A program made the position numbers and the translations under genes. A stretch of 64,000 nucleotides of DNA, taken from positions 1,426,001 to 1,490,000 of the forward strand of contig OZ220216.1 of the NCBI GenBank assembly GCA_964291505.2, in the 5' to 3' direction. Origin of the DNA: Kistimonas sp964291505. GTDB lineage: Bacteria > Pseudomonadota > Gammaproteobacteria > Pseudomonadales > Endozoicomonadaceae. A model generated the notes under the pieces. It did no database searches. It was not told the DNA's origin and worked only from the letters and a program-made list of their open reading frames with translations. Positions within the stretch are counted from its first letter, which is position 1, and each line of letters starts with the position of its first letter. This document shows, piece after piece, positions 51,093 to 61,724 of this stretch.

Positions 51093-54000
51093 GTCTGATC
51101 TCCTCTGGGGGCAACGCCCTGGCTGAACAGGTCATCGAGCTGTGAAATTAACGACAGTGAAGGTCGACAGTGATAGACACCGTTCCTGCTGGTGTCGCCG
51201 GATTTCATCCCTCGCAGGAACAGATAAAAGACACCTCCCATATGTTTTTCGTAATCATAATCCGGCAGGCGGTTAGACAGCAGCCGGTGCAGGGCGAGGG
51301 TGTAAAGCTGGTACTGGAAGTCATAGCGGTGTTCGATCATGGCGTGACGCATGGCATCCTGTGAATAATCAGCAGCGGTATAACCTAAATGATTGGATTT
51401 GTAGTCGAGCACGTAGTAACGGCCCTCGTGCTCGAACACCAGGTCAATAAATCCCTTGAGCATGCCCTGAACCTGCTGAAAATCGAGCAGTCCTGCGTCA
51501 GCTGATAGCGGATCACCATTACGGATAATGCGATTGATGGCGGGCGCATCAATCCTGGCCATGGGCAAGAAAAAGGCCATCTCAACACGACGCTTTTCAT
51601 CCTTGATGAGCACGGAGTTTCAGGCCATCATCATTAAGTCGACAATCCAGCACATCGTGAACCAGTTGTTCAGCAATGGGTTGCCAGGCTTCATCGTATC
51701 CGCCCAGTAACAGTTGTTCCCGAATAAACTGCTGGTGGTCAGGGCCACTGGCTGCCGGGAACGAGATTTGTTCAAACAGACTGTGCAGGAACGTACCTGC
51801 CTGCGCGCCCCGTGGGAAAGTGAAAATGGACTGTTCATCGGGTGCAGTGACTGGTTCAGCGCTTTCGGTGTCCGGGCTGTCTGAACTGGCATCAATGTCC
51901 AGTCCGGGAGCTTCCAGGCTGGCGTCTGGTGTATCCGTTTTGACTGGCGCCGCATGTGTGCTGTGTTGGGAAAGTGCAGAATAGCTGGTTACCCACCAGT
52001 TACGCTCTATATGGCCGTCAAAAGCTGGGCTGCTCAGTTCAGATGTATCATCAAGGGCAGGTTGGTAGAGAGGCAGTTGTTCGCCCGGAGGAGAAGACAC
52101 GAAAATATGGGGATTTTTGTTTGTCAGACTCTCCAGCTTTTCTTTCAGCAAGGTGAGTCCGCCGGTTTCTGTCCCCTGCAGCAGGTAACCGATGGCCATA
52201 CGGTGCAAATCCGATGTTTTACCCCTGCCGCCCTTACTGACTGGCGCCAGACCGATATAGCAGGTATGCACCGGGCGGGTCAGGGCAACATACAGCAGGC
52301 GGAGGTCTTCTGCCAGACGTTCACTGTCGGCTTTTTTCAGTGCATCCGGGTTGTTGGTCAGATCGAGAATGGCCTGTTGGGTGTCATCATGGTAGAAGGC
52401 CTGATCCTGTTCCCGCCAGGTACAGATGAAGGGCAGAAACACCACGTTGTATTCAAGCCCTTTGGACTTATGGATAGTGACAATCTGTACCAGCTTGCGG
52501 TCACTTTCCAGGTGTTGCTGTTGTTCTTCAGCACGATGATTCGGTTCAACCCGGTGGTCAGATAACCAGCGCAGCAGGGCATGCGGATTGTTCACTTCCT
52601 GGCTGGCTGCAGCCAGGAGTTCGCCAATGTGCAGAAAATCCGTCAGTCGACGTTCACCTAGTGGTGAGGCCAGTAGTTGTTCTGCAATCTGGCGCTGTAC
52701 CAGTAACTGCCTGAGCATGGCCAGTACGCCTTGTTTCTGCCAGAGCTGTCGATAGTTTGAGAATTCATCGACAGCCTGTTCCCAGGCGCGCTCGTCATGA
52801 TTCAGCTGATCCAGTTGGTCGGCATTGAGGTTGAATAACGGGCAGGCCAGCGCTGCGCGCAGGGTGCGATCATCGGTCGGGCTGAGGCAGGCTGACAGAA
52901 TCAGCTGCAGATCGGCGGCTTCTGTTGTCGCAAATACGCTGTCGCCGCCGCTGAGATAAACGCTATCGATATTTTGTTGTGCCAGTGCCTCACGAATCAT
53001 TCTGCCCTGAGTACCGGTTCGAACCAGAACGGCGATATCACCGGGTGACAGCGGTTGCCGGTTTTCCGTGGAACCGATACCGCATTTCCCCTGTTGAGCC
53101 GCTGTCAGCAAATGATTGATTTGGGTTGCGGTTGCAAAGGCCATGGTCTCTTCGTAGGTACCTTTGTTGACCACTTCATCACTGCTCTGATCCAGCCAGA
53201 ACTCGAGCGCCGGCGCCTGCTTCCCACAAGTCTGCAATACTTTTCGGTCAGCGTACGGAGAGGGATTCACAGCAAGAAAAGGAATGTCCTGATCATAGAT
53301 AAAGGGTGCACTGGCCTGCTGGAATATATGGTTAACGGCAGACACCATGGCGCTGGTGGAACGCCAGTTGGTGCCCAGGGTGTAATGATGCGTAACGCTG
53401 TGGCGGGCACCGATGTAGGTGAAAATATCGGCGCCGCGGAAGGCGTATATGGCCTGCTTGGGATCGCCAATCATGAAGAGGCCACTTTGACGCGTTGATT
53501 CTTCTCCGGTGGGAGTCTCGGGATAGATATGACTGAATATCTGGTACTGCAGAGGGTCGGTATCCTGAAACTCGTCAATCATGGCCACCGGGTACTGCTC
53601 GTTGAGGCGTTGTGCCAGATCCCGGTTGCCTGAATCATTCAGTGCCGCTGCAAGCCTGGTGAGCAGGTCATCAAACGACATGGCGCGGTGCACCGACTTG
53701 TGGGCGAGTAGACGCTCCCTGACATTGCCTAGCGCTTCTGCCAGCAGAGCATCTCGGAAATCCGGGATATTGTCCAACAGGTCGCAACAGGCGACGAACA
53801 CCGCATGTTCTGGCGGAGTGCCCTTACTCGTCTTTTCAGTCAGTGTATCCTGGCGGAATTTTTCCAGTGCTTCGGGAATTGTCAGTGACTGTGTGGACGT
53901 AGTAGCCCAGGTAGACACTGCTTCAAGCCAGCGGGGGAGATTTCTTGAGGAATAACTGCGCTTATCGACACCAGACTGCTTGATGATGTCAGCAAGTTCA

Positions 54001-54749
54001 CTTGCTGCTTCCAGCCATTGCTGCTTGAAGGCAGTGATGGCGTGAATGGCTTCATCGTGGCGTTCCTGCAGCCGTTCGGCGCTGCCTGCTTTGACGGTCA
54101 AACCATGGCTGGAAAGCCAGGGACGTATGGCTGTCAGCAGGTCGGCAGGCGTATTCCAGTAGCTTTTGAGCGTGGCGGATAGCGCCGCATTGGCCGGATA
54201 AAACCGATGTCGCCAGTAGTCGGCCACGGCTTGGTGTAACAGGTCAGACTCGTCGGTGACCAGTTCACAGTTGAACAGGGTGCCACTTTCAAAGGCATGC
54301 TGTTTCAACATACGCTGGCAGAAACCGTGAATGGTGAAGATAGCCGCTTCATCCATCTGCCGTTCTGCCAGCAGCAGCCGTTCGGCTTGCGTCGTGTGAT
54401 TGGATGAAGCATCCAGCAGAGCCTGCGTAAAGGGATCGTCTGCCAAGCCAGATAGAAAGGCCTGTCGGGCATCATGAATCCGGGCGCGAATACGATCCCG
54501 CAGCTCGGCGGTGGCAGCTTCGGTGAAGGTCACCACCAGAATTTTGTCGACCGTCAGCGGTTGTTCGTGCGCTGTGTTTTCATCACCATGTCCCAGTAAT
54601 AAGCGCAGGTACAAGCTAGCGATGGTGTAGGTTTTACCGGTGCCGGCACTGGCTTCAATCAACCGACGGCCAAACAATGGGAATGTCAGGGCATCCAGAG
54701 CGACCGGGGCGGGAGACTGACGATGGTTGTCTGAGGTAGGTGTTGCCAT
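51086..54749 (-). pseudogene. recB: Exonuclease V subunit RecB, one +1 frameshift before the nuclease domain
   Basis: RecB is the 3'-5' helicase and only nuclease of RecBCD. The first frame (54749 to 51597) gives 1050 residues with Walker A EASAGTGKT (33-41), DEFQDTDPLQYQIF and the UvrD-like QIVTIHKSKGLEYNVVFLP, and ends early after LKLRAHQG. The nuclease domain follows in the next frame (to 51086), with VQGMLKGFIDLVFEH and YYVLDYKSNHLG, the latter with the catalytic Asp and Lys. One extra base near 51612-51622 explains the shift; corrected length would be about 1220 residues. A truncated product would keep the helicase but lose nuclease and RecA-loading functions. The ATG overlaps the recC stop. 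Confidence 0.88.
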
Positions 54750-57700
54750 CAGTCAATCTCCAGGGCGTTATGGGCCGGCAGGAGTAATGTTTCAGCGAGG
54801 CCTGTCATGTGTTCAAACACGATGTCATTTAATTCCGGGTAAATCCGTTGGATGTAGCGGTCTTCCGATTCGCCGGTGAGCCTGAAACCACCAAAATAGG
54901 CGGTATGTGCTTTATCTTTCGCCTTATCTGTCTGTGTGGGATTGATGCTTCCATCGTCAACAATCGCCTCTAGCCAGGCCCAGGAGGTGGCTGGAAACAA
55001 GGGTTGAGGCGCATTTAATCCGGAGAGATAGCAGTCAACCAGGGCTTCCAGGAGTTGTTTGGCTGCATCGGCAGGGATCGCCGCGATTTTTCCTTGTTTA
55101 TCTGTGCCAAATATCGCTGTGTCAGCAGGTGTGTCTGAACAGGCGCAATAGCAGAGATGCTCTATCCAATAACGCAGGTAATCTTTGGGCTTGAGCTTGG
55201 CCGGCCGGAAACGGATCAGGCCGTTTAGGGTACATTGCTTCAGCCATCCCGTCAGCTGTATCCCTGAATTCAAGGTAAGATTGATCTCAAGGTCTTCTGT
55301 GGGTTCACGCAGTGCATCAGTCAGCGAATCACCGAGGTTTTTCAGGGATTCTTTCTGCTCATCCAGTGTTAACTGGCCAAAATGGCCATGGGGTAATGTG
55401 CCACTGGCGCGGCTGTGAGACTCGCTTTGCCGGGTGTTGCCACTGTTGAGCCAGTCTTCCAGTAGAGACTCCCGCAACTGGTAGGATTCCAGCGGATTCA
55501 GGCTGAACGGTTCGTCGCTGTCCAGCATATCATCCTGCTCATTGAACCAGACCTTGAGTCGACGGTTGCAGAAGTACTGACACGGATTTCGGTAAAATCG
55601 CAACAGCTCAGTCAGCTCAATAATTGCTGGAGCAGGCTCAGCGGGCAGGGGAGCGGTATGGAAAGGCTGGGTGGATTCTCCTTCGCCTTTTGCAGCCGGC
55701 AGCCATTCACGGGCAAAGCTGAACAATGCCTTGTGGTCATAAGTGGCTGACGGTTTGAAATAATCCTGGCTGAACGGTTGGAGTGGATGTTCAGTGATCA
55801 GCCACTGTGTAATGCTGTCGTCTGGTCGTTCCTTGAGTGTGAAGGCCTGTTCGCAGTAATTCAGCAATTCTGTGACCAGCACAGAAGGAATACGCTCACT
55901 GTTATCGGTAATGCTTCGGCCCACATAGCTGATATAGAAACGTTCACCGGCGGATAACAGGGCTTCCAGGAACAGGTAGCGGTCATCATCACGGCGGGAA
56001 CGGTCACCCCGGCGTGGGTGACGTGCGATCAGGTCAAACCCGGCCGGTGCGATGCTGCGTGGATATACGCCGTCATTCATACCCAGCAGGCAGACCACCT
56101 TGAAGGGAATTGAGCGCATGGGCATCAGGGTGCAGAAATTGACCTGTCCGGCCAGGAACCGCTGGCTGCCCCGTTCACTGTCCAGTTTCGCCGCCAGGTA
56201 ATCCACCAGGATGTCGCGGCTGAGTTCATCGCAATATCCGGCATCAAGCAGTTGCTGACGCAGGTTTTCCAGGCTGGTGCGGATCAGCTGGAGTGGACGT
56301 TCATCATCCAGGTCCGGCTCAAAGAATTTATCCAGCAGGTTGTTGAGGGTGTGTATCCACTCATCGACTGATCGTGGACGTTCAATATCCTCAGCCAGTT
56401 GGCGAATGGTTTCGATATAGTCGGCCAGCTGCCCGCACAGGGCGGCGTCCAGCCCCTGGATCGACTCATAGGGCAGGATATCGCCATAGAGTCCATCGGA
56501 CTCTGGCATGGCGTAGCCCAGCAACATCCGCTGCAGGCCGAACAGCCAGGTGTTCTCGTGACGATCAGGCAGGGTCAGCCCGGTTTGGTGTTGGGTATCG
56601 AGTCCCCAGCGGATGCCGGATTCCTCAACCCAGTGGCGCAGGGTTTCATAGCCTCTGGTATCCAGGCTGAAACGTCGCATGACCGCCGGTGTTTCCAGAA
56701 TTTCCATCAACTCCGGTGCCGAGCAGCGGCTTTGGTTGAGAGTCAGGAGCTGCATCAGAGCGTTCAGCAATGGGTGTTCGGCTTTGGCGCTTCGGTCTGA
56801 GAGTGCCCAGGGGATATAACGTTCGCCGGGGGCGCTGCCAAATACGGCCTGAATGAACGGACTGTACCGGTCAATATCGGGCACCATGACAACGATATCG
56901 CGTGGGGTCAGTGTTGGATCGGACTGGAACTGTGCGAGTAGCTGGTCATGCAACACCTCAACTTCTCGAAGGGCACTGTAACAGGCGTGAATCATGAATG
57001 AACGGTCGTCCGGATCAATGTCTGCGACGGGCGCCGTACACTGGGCTTGTTCACCCCGGTCCCGGAGATTCAGGATGTCGGCCTGCAGGGTGTGGAGCAG
57101 AGTCAGATCATCGGGCTCTGCAAAGGCGTCAATTTCGGTCGCTGGCAGTTCCTGTAACTGGTAGAGGTAATCACGCCCCAGTTTGCCCATGGAGGCCAGC
57201 AGGGGATTGGTGAAGGTGTCGCAGTTTTCTGGTGTCATCCCATCACGATTAAAACGCTGGGCATTAAGCCGTGCCAGGTACTTCGGATCACGAATGTCTC
57301 CCCAAAAGTATTGGCAGGGATTAGTTACCATCAGATGGACATCGCAATGCTGGCCCAGTGCGACCAGTGCTTCGACATAATGGGGTGGCAGTGCGGATAT
57401 ACCAAACACAAAGACCCGGTCAGGCAGTCCTGCGGGTTTCTTATCAGCCTGTTGGAGGGTTTGAATGAACTCGCGGTAAAGATTGGCCCGGTGCCAGGCC
57501 GGCTGTCCCAATGCTTCCGTCTTTTCTACCAGGGATCGCCATAGTTCGGGTTGCCAGGGTTGGGAGTCGGTGATTGATGCAAGGTCGTCGCCCTGTTCCC
57601 AGGTGCTGATCCAGTCTGGCCGGTAGACCAGATATTGGTCATAGATATCGGCAATCTTTTCTGCCAGCTGGTATCGGCGAAGTCCTGTTTCGTCATCACG

Positions 57701-58045
57701 CAGGTATTGCTGAAGTGGTGCGAAATCCGGCTGGTCCAGATGCTCTGGTAGCAATGTGATGATTTTCCAGGCCATGGCCTCTTTATTAAACGCCGAACGC
57801 TTGGGAATACCTTCCAGCACCTGGGTGAACATCTTCCAGATAAATGATGCAGGCAGTGGAAACTCAATACCGGCGGCGATTCCCAGTGATGAGGCTAATT
57901 CCAGACGTAGCCACTGGGCCATGCCGGGGCTCTGGACCAGTATCTGCTCATCGGTAAAGGGATCCGCTAAAGGTTCGCGACGGATTCTGTCGACCAGCAA
58001 TTCCTTTAGGATATCTAGCTGGTTGGATTGGTAGACGGTGAACAC
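54749..58045 (-). CDS. recC: Exonuclease V subunit RecC
   Basis: RecC holds RecB and RecD together and reads the Chi sequence. 1098 residues (E. coli 1122), uninterrupted. The inactive helicase-like fold starts FTVYQSNQLDILKELL and includes QSPGMAQWLRLELA. Other conserved segments are VRKG-like RVFVFGISALPPHYVEAL, CHS-like FMIHACYSALREVEVLHDQLL and VCLLGMNDGVYPRS. The gene order recC-recB-recD without ptrA is that of Pseudomonas. The stop overlaps the recB ATG by one base. Confidence 0.95.
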   Translation of the reverse strand: MFTVYQSNQLDILKELLVDRIRREPLADPFTDEQILVQSPGMAQWLRLELASSLGIAAGIEFPLPASFIWKMFTQVLEGIPKRSAFNKEAMAWKIITLLPEHLDQPDFAPLQQYLRDDETGLRRYQLAEKIADIYDQYLVYRPDWISTWEQGDDLASITDSQPWQPELWRSLVEKTEALGQPAWHRANLYREFIQTLQQADKKPAGLPDRVFVFGISALPPHYVEALVALGQHCDVHLMVTNPCQYFWGDIRDPKYLARLNAQRFNRDGMTPENCDTFTNPLLASMGKLGRDYLYQLQELPATEIDAFAEPDDLTLLHTLQADILNLRDRGEQAQCTAPVADIDPDDRSFMIHACYSALREVEVLHDQLLAQFQSDPTLTPRDIVVMVPDIDRYSPFIQAVFGSAPGERYIPWALSDRSAKAEHPLLNALMQLLTLNQSRCSAPELMEILETPAVMRRFSLDTRGYETLRHWVEESGIRWGLDTQHQTGLTLPDRHENTWLFGLQRMLLGYAMPESDGLYGDILPYESIQGLDAALCGQLADYIETIRQLAEDIERPRSVDEWIHTLNNLLDKFFEPDLDDERPLQLIRTSLENLRQQLLDAGYCDELSRDILVDYLAAKLDSERGSQRFLAGQVNFCTLMPMRSIPFKVVCLLGMNDGVYPRSIAPAGFDLIARHPRRGDRSRRDDDRYLFLEALLSAGERFYISYVGRSITDNSERIPSVLVTELLNYCEQAFTLKERPDDSITQWLITEHPLQPFSQDYFKPSATYDHKALFSFAREWLPAAKGEGESTQPFHTAPLPAEPAPAIIELTELLRFYRNPCQYFCNRRLKVWFNEQDDMLDSDEPFSLNPLESYQLRESLLEDWLNSGNTRQSESHSRASGTLPHGHFGQLTLDEQKESLKNLGDSLTDALREPTEDLEINLTLNSGIQLTGWLKQCTLNGLIRFRPAKLKPKDYLRYWIEHLCYCACSDTPADTAIFGTDKQGKIAAIPADAAKQLLEALVDCYLSGLNAPQPLFPATSWAWLEAIVDDGSINPTQTDKAKDKAHTAYFGGFRLTGESEDRYIQRIYPELNDIVFEHMTGLAETLLLPAHNALEID

Positions 58046-58120
58046 GGAGGCTCCGGGAAATCATCGGTGAATGTCGCCATTCTCCGGCAAGGTTTGCATG
58101 GCTGCAAGCCTGTGGGCGGG

Positions 58121-58861
58121 TTAACGCCAGATGCGCAGCAAACGCTGGATTTCCCCTTCCGTCATCAGTTGCTGGAGGATTCTGTCGACCAGTTTGCCAG
58201 AGGCTTCTTTCTGGGCGCTGAACATCATGGAAACCGGGACACAGTCTATCGTAGGGCCGGTTTCAATGGTGTCTTGATAATAGTGGTTGATCAGGTAGCG
58301 AGCCTGGGTTTCACCGGCAATGGCAACGTCATAACGGCGTTTGACCAGCATATCAAAGACCTGCTGCTCATTTCTGAGGTTAATGCGTGTAATCAGCCCC
58401 GTTCTGAAATAGTCGTCGAGCTCTTGGTAACCGTAGTCTCGAACGGTACCGACAACCTGACCATAGAGGTCTCGGGGGTGATAAACCGGCAGGCTCTGGC
58501 CTTTTCTAAAAAGCAGTACATTACAGTGCTCTGCAAAAGGGCGGGTGAAATAGACGTTTTGTTTTTCCCTGTGCCAATGACTCGACGTCCAGGGCATCAG
58601 GTCAAGGTCACCGGTGTCGAGCTTTTTCAGTAATCGGTTTCTGGGGTAGTAATGGGATTCGAAGCTGATATCGGCCCGGGAGCGAATCAGTTCCAGCAGT
58701 TCCCGGACAATGCCATCCCGGTTCTCCATGGCGGAGTAATAGGGGAGGTGGTCGTCGGGTAGCAGAGCAACCCGAAGGATCCTGTCTTCGATCCTTGCCT
58801 GAGCAGGACTCGTGAAAATACCCAGGACCAGCATGAGTAGTATGACTGCGCGGACTGACAT
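58121..58861 (-). CDS. Periplasmic solute-binding protein (family 3-like)
   Basis: 246 residues from the ATG at 58861, with a signal peptide ending SPAQA. The remainder has the two-lobe layout of family 3 amino-acid-type binding proteins (RVALLPDDHLPYYSAMENRDGIVRELLELI at the start, then DLDLMPWTSSHWHREKQNVYFTRPF and VVGTVRDYGYQELDDYF). No ABC permease or ATPase is adjacent. Stand-alone proteins like this are often sensors or orphan. It lies between queE and recC on the same strand, but the surrounding genes give no clue to ligand. A longer frame to 58936 is rejected because it would displace the signal peptide. Confidence 0.75.
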   Translation of the reverse strand: MSVRAVILLMLVLGIFTSPAQARIEDRILRVALLPDDHLPYYSAMENRDGIVRELLELIRSRADISFESHYYPRNRLLKKLDTGDLDLMPWTSSHWHREKQNVYFTRPFAEHCNVLLFRKGQSLPVYHPRDLYGQVVGTVRDYGYQELDDYFRTGLITRINLRNEQQVFDMLVKRRYDVAIAGETQARYLINHYYQDTIETGPTIDCVPVSMMFSAQKEASGKLVDRILQQLMTEGEIQRLLRIWR

Positions 58862-58980
58862 TATTGTTGTTATATCTCGCCATGAATACGCCGGATGCAC
58901 AGCATCCATGCTAACGACACTTTGGCAGGATAACAATGGCCTGATTGCGCCGATTTTGCGCTATCAGGCCGGACGGGGTG

Positions 58981-59637
58981 TCAGGCGATATTGATGACTT
59001 TATGGCTTTGCAGATTGAGGCGCCACTGGGGATGGGCCAGACAATAAGCAATTGTTTCTGCGGTAACCGCGTCCCGATAGAGTCGCGCATCGTTGCCAGT
59101 ATGCGGATCGGCAACGGGGGTCAGGTAATAGTACTGTGAACGGATATGGGCAAAGCGTTCCGGCATGGCATCCTGTTGCGGATAGACCAGCTTGAGTTCA
59201 TCACACTCGGTAATAACTACGTCTGCTTTACCTTTTGGACTCACGCAGATCCAATCAATTCCCGTCGGAGGTGTCAGGGTACCGTTGGTTTCCAGTGCGA
59301 TTTCAATCCCCCTTTCATGCATGGCATCGACCAGTGGCTGATCCAGTTGCAACAAGGGTTCGCCGCCCGTGCAGACAACAAAAGGGCTAACGTTCAGACC
59401 TTCTGGCCAGTATGAGAGTAGCGTGTCGACGAGTTGTTCTGCGGTTTCAAAACGACCACCGCCAGGCCCATCAGTGCCGCGGAAATCGGTGTCGCAGAAA
59501 TTGCAGATGGCGCTGGCACGATGTTTTTCCAGACCACTCCAGAGGTTGCAACCACTGAATCGACAGAATATGGCAGGGCGACCGGTATGGGCGCCTTCAC
59601 CCTGCAGGGTATAAAAGATTTCCTTGACGGTATACAT
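58981..59637 (-). CDS. queE: 7-carboxy-7-deazaguanine synthase QueE
   Basis: Radical-SAM enzyme that rearranges 6-carboxytetrahydropterin to 7-carboxy-7-deazaguanine in queuosine synthesis. 218 residues. The cluster-binding cysteines are C30, C45 and C48 (C-x14-C-x2-C), a spacing used by a QueE subgroup with a longer loop than the classic CX3CX2C. TLQGEGAHTGRPAIF and CTGGEPLLQLD are conserved SAM/substrate elements. Its start overlaps the queC stop, so the two are coupled. Confidence 0.94.
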   Translation of the reverse strand: MYTVKEIFYTLQGEGAHTGRPAIFCRFSGCNLWSGLEKHRASAICNFCDTDFRGTDGPGGGRFETAEQLVDTLLSYWPEGLNVSPFVVCTGGEPLLQLDQPLVDAMHERGIEIALETNGTLTPPTGIDWICVSPKGKADVVITECDELKLVYPQQDAMPERFAHIRSQYYYLTPVADPHTGNDARLYRDAVTAETIAYCLAHPQWRLNLQSHKVINIA

Positions 59638-60296
59638 CAGAGTGTTTCGTAGGTCAGTGGGTCCGTTTGGCCATGAGCCTCAAAGGCTTTGAGGCGGGAG
59701 TGACAGGCGCCGCAGAGACCACAGGCCTGTTCGCGTCCGTTATAGCAGGTCCAGGTCTGGCTATAGTCCAGACCCATGGCCAGGCCGTCTTTGAGAATGT
59801 CGCCCTTACTGGCATTGAGGTAGGGGGCAACGATCTCGACCGGATTCCAATCAGCGATTTTGGTGACTTCGTTGACCGCATGGACAAACTCCGGGCGACA
59901 ATCCGGATACACGGCGGAATCATCATGGTGTGCACCGTAGAATACCGCGCCAGCATGAAGGGAGATGGCGTAACCAGTGGCCAGGGACAGCAGGATCATG
60001 TTCCTGTTTGGTACCACGGTTGATTTCATATTCTCTACGGAATATTCCCCTTCGGGAATGGCAATGTCTGATGTCAGGGATGACCCTTGCAACAGTTGGT
60101 TGATCGCGGTGATATCGACGATTTTATGGCTGATCTGCAGCTGTTCGCAGACGGCTTTAGCGAAATCCAGTTCTTTTTTATGGCGCTGTCCATAGTCAAA
60201 CGACAGGGCATGGACTTCATAGCCCTCCCGTAAGGCCTTGTGGAGAACGGTAAAGGAATCCATCCCGCCGGAATAGATAACGACTGCTTTTTTCAT
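59637..60296 (-). CDS. queC: 7-cyano-7-deazaguanine (preQ0) synthase QueC
   Basis: Converts 7-carboxy-7-deazaguanine to preQ0 with ATP and ammonia. 219 residues. The PP-loop is SGGMDS (9-14) and the zinc-binding cysteine set is in TCYNGREQACGLCGACHSRL near the C-terminus. It forms an operon with queE; queD and queF are not in the window. I looked for a preQ1 riboswitch in the 225 bp upstream and found none convincing. Confidence 0.96.
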   Translation of the reverse strand: MKKAVVIYSGGMDSFTVLHKALREGYEVHALSFDYGQRHKKELDFAKAVCEQLQISHKIVDITAINQLLQGSSLTSDIAIPEGEYSVENMKSTVVPNRNMILLSLATGYAISLHAGAVFYGAHHDDSAVYPDCRPEFVHAVNEVTKIADWNPVEIVAPYLNASKGDILKDGLAMGLDYSQTWTCYNGREQACGLCGACHSRLKAFEAHGQTDPLTYETL

Positions 60297-60521
60297 GACG
60301 CTTGTGCCTTGCCATAACGAATGTCGATAGCGGCGGGTTGAAACGCGCTAACGACCAGTAAAACCAAACCGCGATATTAGCAGAATTGCGCTGTGAATCA
60401 TGCCGGTAATGGTTGGCTGCAAGAGTCATTACTGCAAATGACCACGTTTTTTCTGTGACTCTGCAGCGAAGTGAACTGCTCTATAGTGTCTTATAGAAGA
60501 CCTGAAAAAAGGAGGACGGGC

Positions 60522-61079
60522 ATGGCGTTGACTGAATCCGGAATGATGCCCCTGGGCAAAATAGCGCCTGCGTTTAAGCTGCCAGATACAGTATCAGGAC
60601 GAACCTTATCGCTGGCTGATATTAAAGGTAAAAAAGGGACACTGGTGATGTTCATCTGTAATCACTGTCCTTTTGTTAAACATTTATACCCGGCGTTGGC
60701 GCGTCTGGGACAGGATTATCGTGGGGCAGGGATTGGTATTGCGGCGATCAGCGCCAATGATGTCAATCAATACCCGGAAGACAGTCCTGAACAGATGAAG
60801 GCGATGGCGGAATCCCTGGGGCTGGTATTCCCCTACCTCTATGATGAATCACAGGCCGTTGCCAAAGCCTATGGCGCAACATGCACACCGGATTTTTTCC
60901 TGTTCGACCGCTCACTCGTCTGTGTCTACCGGGGACAGTTTGATGATTCCCGTCCCTCAAACAACAAGCCGGTTACGGGGACAGATTTGCGCGGTGCAAT
61001 GGATGCGCTGGTGAATAAGGAGCAGATCAGCATGGTTCAGAAACCCAGTATCGGCTGTGGTATCAAATGGAAAGCCTGA
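60522..61079 (+). CDS. Thioredoxin-like (AhpC/TSA-fold) protein with CNHCP motif
   Basis: 185 residues from the ATG at 60522 with GGAGG upstream. It has the thioredoxin/peroxiredoxin fold start APAFKLPDTVSGRTLSLADIKGKKGTLVMFICNHCPFVKHL, where CNHC replaces the thioredoxin CGPC. The cis-Pro region is ATCTPDFFLFD and YRGQFDDSRPSN is conserved in this family of thioredoxin-like proteins. There is no signal peptide, so it is cytosolic. The substrate is unknown; a thiol peroxidase or disulfide reductase are both possible. Confidence 0.82.
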   Translation: MALTESGMMPLGKIAPAFKLPDTVSGRTLSLADIKGKKGTLVMFICNHCPFVKHLYPALARLGQDYRGAGIGIAAISANDVNQYPEDSPEQMKAMAESLGLVFPYLYDESQAVAKAYGATCTPDFFLFDRSLVCVYRGQFDDSRPSNNKPVTGTDLRGAMDALVNKEQISMVQKPSIGCGIKWKA

Positions 61080-61116
61080 TAAAGGTTAGAAATAGTAATA
61101 AACGGTTGTTCCATGG

Positions 61117-61611
61117 CTATTGCTGGTTAATCCAAATCAATGATGCCAGCAGGAACGTGCTGATCGTATAGGCTTTCATCAGCCCGTTCCATTCATTTGC
61201 CCACATGGAAAACCATTCTCCCCCGATGACGCAGAACCCCAGGTACCAAAGCGCCAAGGCTAGACAAGCACCCGCGTTGTAGAGTGTTTTTGCCAGCTCA
61301 AATTTTTCTTGAGAGACAATACTGTTGAACATGGTGATGGCGCCAGACAGGCAGAGTATTCCAGACAAAATCTCTGTGGCAATAATCGAATAATAAGCCG
61401 CCAGGTGTAAGCTGGTTGAGTGGATGGCCCTTGCATCGATCAACACCTGCGAAAAGAAAGGCTTCATCGTATCCATAGCCAGAACATGGCGAACAAAATG
61501 ATAATTCGAGTCAAAATCCAGCAGGTTGCTGATGCCTGCCAGTAATGCATACAGACCAAAGGAAAGGGCGACAGTCGATTTTGTCAATAAGGCGATACGG
61601 CTCGATGGCAT
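61117..61611 (-). CDS. DUF2165 family integral membrane protein
   Basis: 164 residues with four hydrophobic segments (about 15-31, 70-92, 112-130 and 143-160). The family-like features are FVRHVLAMDTMKPFF in the first loop and FCVIGGEWFSMWANEWNGLMKAY near the C-terminus, which match the WF-MW-xxx-WNG pattern of DUF2165 proteins. Function unknown. It is convergent with the thioredoxin-like gene and divergent from the large fusion gene. Confidence 0.78.
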   Translation of the reverse strand: MPSSRIALLTKSTVALSFGLYALLAGISNLLDFDSNYHFVRHVLAMDTMKPFFSQVLIDARAIHSTSLHLAAYYSIIATEILSGILCLSGAITMFNSIVSQEKFELAKTLYNAGACLALALWYLGFCVIGGEWFSMWANEWNGLMKAYTISTFLLASLIWINQQ

Positions 61612-61724
61612 GATGTTTTCTCATGGGGAATGCAGTGAGCCATGAAGCGTAGTCTGAAAAACCGATATTGGTTTCAGGGTTGCCAGACAATCTATAGTAA
61701 TAGCCATGTATTAGAAAAATAGAG

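Noticed and set aside
60297..60521. preQ1 riboswitch before queC
   Set aside because: No short H-type pseudoknot pattern with the A-rich tail could be built from the sequence; the region looks like a divergent promoter only.
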